Origin: Gammaproteobacteria bacterium
GTDB lineage: Bacteria; Pseudomonadota; Gammaproteobacteria; Pseudomonadales; Azotimanducaceae_A
Assembly (NCBI GenBank): GCA_002728935.1
Contig: PBWF01000018.1
Location: 3,565 to 10,690 of the forward strand
Direction of reading: 5' to 3'
Length of the DNA: 7,126 bases
The position numbers were made by a program, and so were the translations under genes. Shown here in pieces: positions 6,156 to 7,126 of this stretch; position 1 is the first letter of the stretch, and each line of letters opens with the position of its first letter. Below the pieces are notes generated by a model. The model was not told where the DNA came from, searched no databases, and saw nothing but the letters and a program-made list of their open reading frames with translations.

Positions 6156-7126
6156 ATGTCAAAACTCGATTGGGTCCCGATCAAAAGGGCGCTAATCAGC
6201 GTTTCCGATAAGACAGATCTCATTTCTCTAGCTTCCCGCCTCCACGATAACGGGATCGAGTTACTCGCGACTGGGGGGACTTTTCAAGCCATTTTTGATG
6301 CGGGGATCACAGTCACTGAGATTGCCGAAATGACCGCTTGGCCCGAGATGATGGGTGGGCGAGTTAAGACCCTCCACCCAAAAATTCATGGTGGATTGCT
6401 TGCAAGAGATGTCATCGATGACAAGGCATTGTCCGATCATCAGATCCCGCGCATTGATCTGCTGGTGTTGAACCTTTACCCGTTCGAAGCGGTCACGTCC
6501 GATGATGCCTGCACGCTGGCGGATGCGATTGAAAATATCGATATCGGCGGGCCAGCTATGCTGCGATCTGCCGCTAAGAATTACGATCGTGTGACCTTGA
6601 TCACAGATCCCAATGATTATGATGATTTCCTGGATTGCTTAGAGCACGGGAACGGCGCCGTCGACCGACACTATCGTTTTAGTCAGTCAATTAAAGCATT
6701 TGCTCGAGTCGCGGCATACGACGCGGCGATTTCGAATTATCTCGCCGCGCGTCAAGAGGAGACCGATGCGCGTCAGTGCGATTTTCCTAGTGTTTACACC
6801 CAGCAGTGGGTCAAAGTTAGTGAGATGCGGTATGGAGAGAATCCCCATCAATCTGCCGCGTACTACCGAGACGAAGGTGCAGCATCCGGGTTAGCCCACG
6901 CTAAGCAATGGCAGGGCAAAGCCCTGTCTTTTAACAACGTCGCGGACGCCGATGCAGCGTGGGAGTGCGTGAACGCGTTTTCTGCTCCCGCTTGTGTCAT
7001 CGTCAAGCACGGTAACCCTTGTGGTGTGGCCTGCGATGTATCGTTGGCCCTGGCCTACCAAAAAGCCTTTGAGACAGACCCGACCTCTGCATTTGGCGGG
7101 ATTATCGCGTTCAATCGCATGCTTGA
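6156..7126 (+). CDS. purH: Bifunctional AICAR formyltransferase / IMP cyclohydrolase (5' part)
   Basis: Catalyses the last two steps of IMP synthesis: formyl transfer from 10-formyltetrahydrofolate to AICAR, then ring closure. 323 codons are present and the frame is open at the window edge; the full family length is about 520. The N-terminal IMP cyclohydrolase domain (about 1-200) shows ALISVSDKT (12-20), LLATGGT (36-42), [16 protein letters not shown] (65-80), VLNLYPF (104-110) and [18 protein letters not shown] (125-142). The transformylase domain begins near 220 with MRYGENPHQ (224-232), then QGKALSFNN (253-261) and the catalytic Lys-His pair in VKHGNPCG (283-290), followed by [14 protein letters not shown] (307-320). 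ATG 6156 has a good Shine-Dalgarno (AGAGGA, 6142-6147). It lies 135 bases after fis, the usual gammaproteobacterial position; purD would be expected next but is outside the window. Confidence 0.97.
   Translation, partial: MSKLDWVPIKRALISVSDKTDLISLASRLHDNGIELLATGGTFQAIFDAGITVTEIAEMTAWPEMMGGRVKTLHPKIHGGLLARDVIDDKALSDHQIPRIDLLVLNLYPFEAVTSDDACTLADAIENIDIGGPAMLRSAAKNYDRVTLITDPNDYDDFLDCLEHGNGAVDRHYRFSQSIKAFARVAAYDAAISNYLAARQEETDARQCDFPSVYTQQWVKVSEMRYGENPHQSAAYYRDEGAASGLAHAKQWQGKALSFNNVADADAAWECVNAFSAPACVIVKHGNPCGVACDVSLALAYQKAFETDPTSAFGGIIAFNRML

Noticed and set aside
6017..6223. Minus-strand 68-codon frame over the fis–purH junction
   Set aside because: It overlaps the purH start and ribosome-binding site and shows no recognisable domain.

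Overview
The window reads as chromosomal DNA of a gammaproteobacterium, probably an environmental or marine lineage rather than an enteric. Two things support this. One is the ordered block aroQ–prmA–dusB–fis–purH, a gammaproteobacterial housekeeping neighbourhood. The other is a DUF2333-family inner-membrane protein, a family I know mainly from gammaproteobacteria. Base composition is close to balanced and no mobile element, CRISPR array, tRNA or rRNA was seen. Several genes appear to use TTG or GTG starts.

Left part (1-2087, minus strand): a TPR-like lipoprotein gene is followed after 12 bases by the DUF2333 gene, so the two are probably co-transcribed. Beyond them, the first 29 codons of a membrane protein (possibly a membrane pyrophosphatase) run off the left edge. 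Right part (2170-7126, plus strand), divergently transcribed: a membrane-anchored stand-alone DsbD alpha domain, aroQ (type II dehydroquinase), a 305-base gap, prmA (ribosomal protein L11 methyltransferase), what looks like a decayed zinc-ribbon/DUF3426 membrane protein gene, dusB (tRNA-dihydrouridine synthase), fis (overlapping dusB by ATGA), and the 5' two-thirds of purH.

The individual genes are ordinary. What is unusual is what is missing. In most gammaproteobacteria the order is dsbD–aroQ–accB–accC–prmA–(zinc-ribbon DUF3426 protein)–dusB–fis–purH. Here DsbD has only its periplasmic alpha domain, accB and accC are absent from between aroQ and prmA, and the DUF3426 gene is reduced to about 230 bases. 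The remaining hydrophobic segment of that gene reads in frame into dusB. Three reductions in one block suggest local erosion or rearrangement by internal deletion, or an assembly problem. I found no convincing wholly new system. The stand-alone nDsbD, the accBC gap and the DUF3426/dusB junction deserve the second look.
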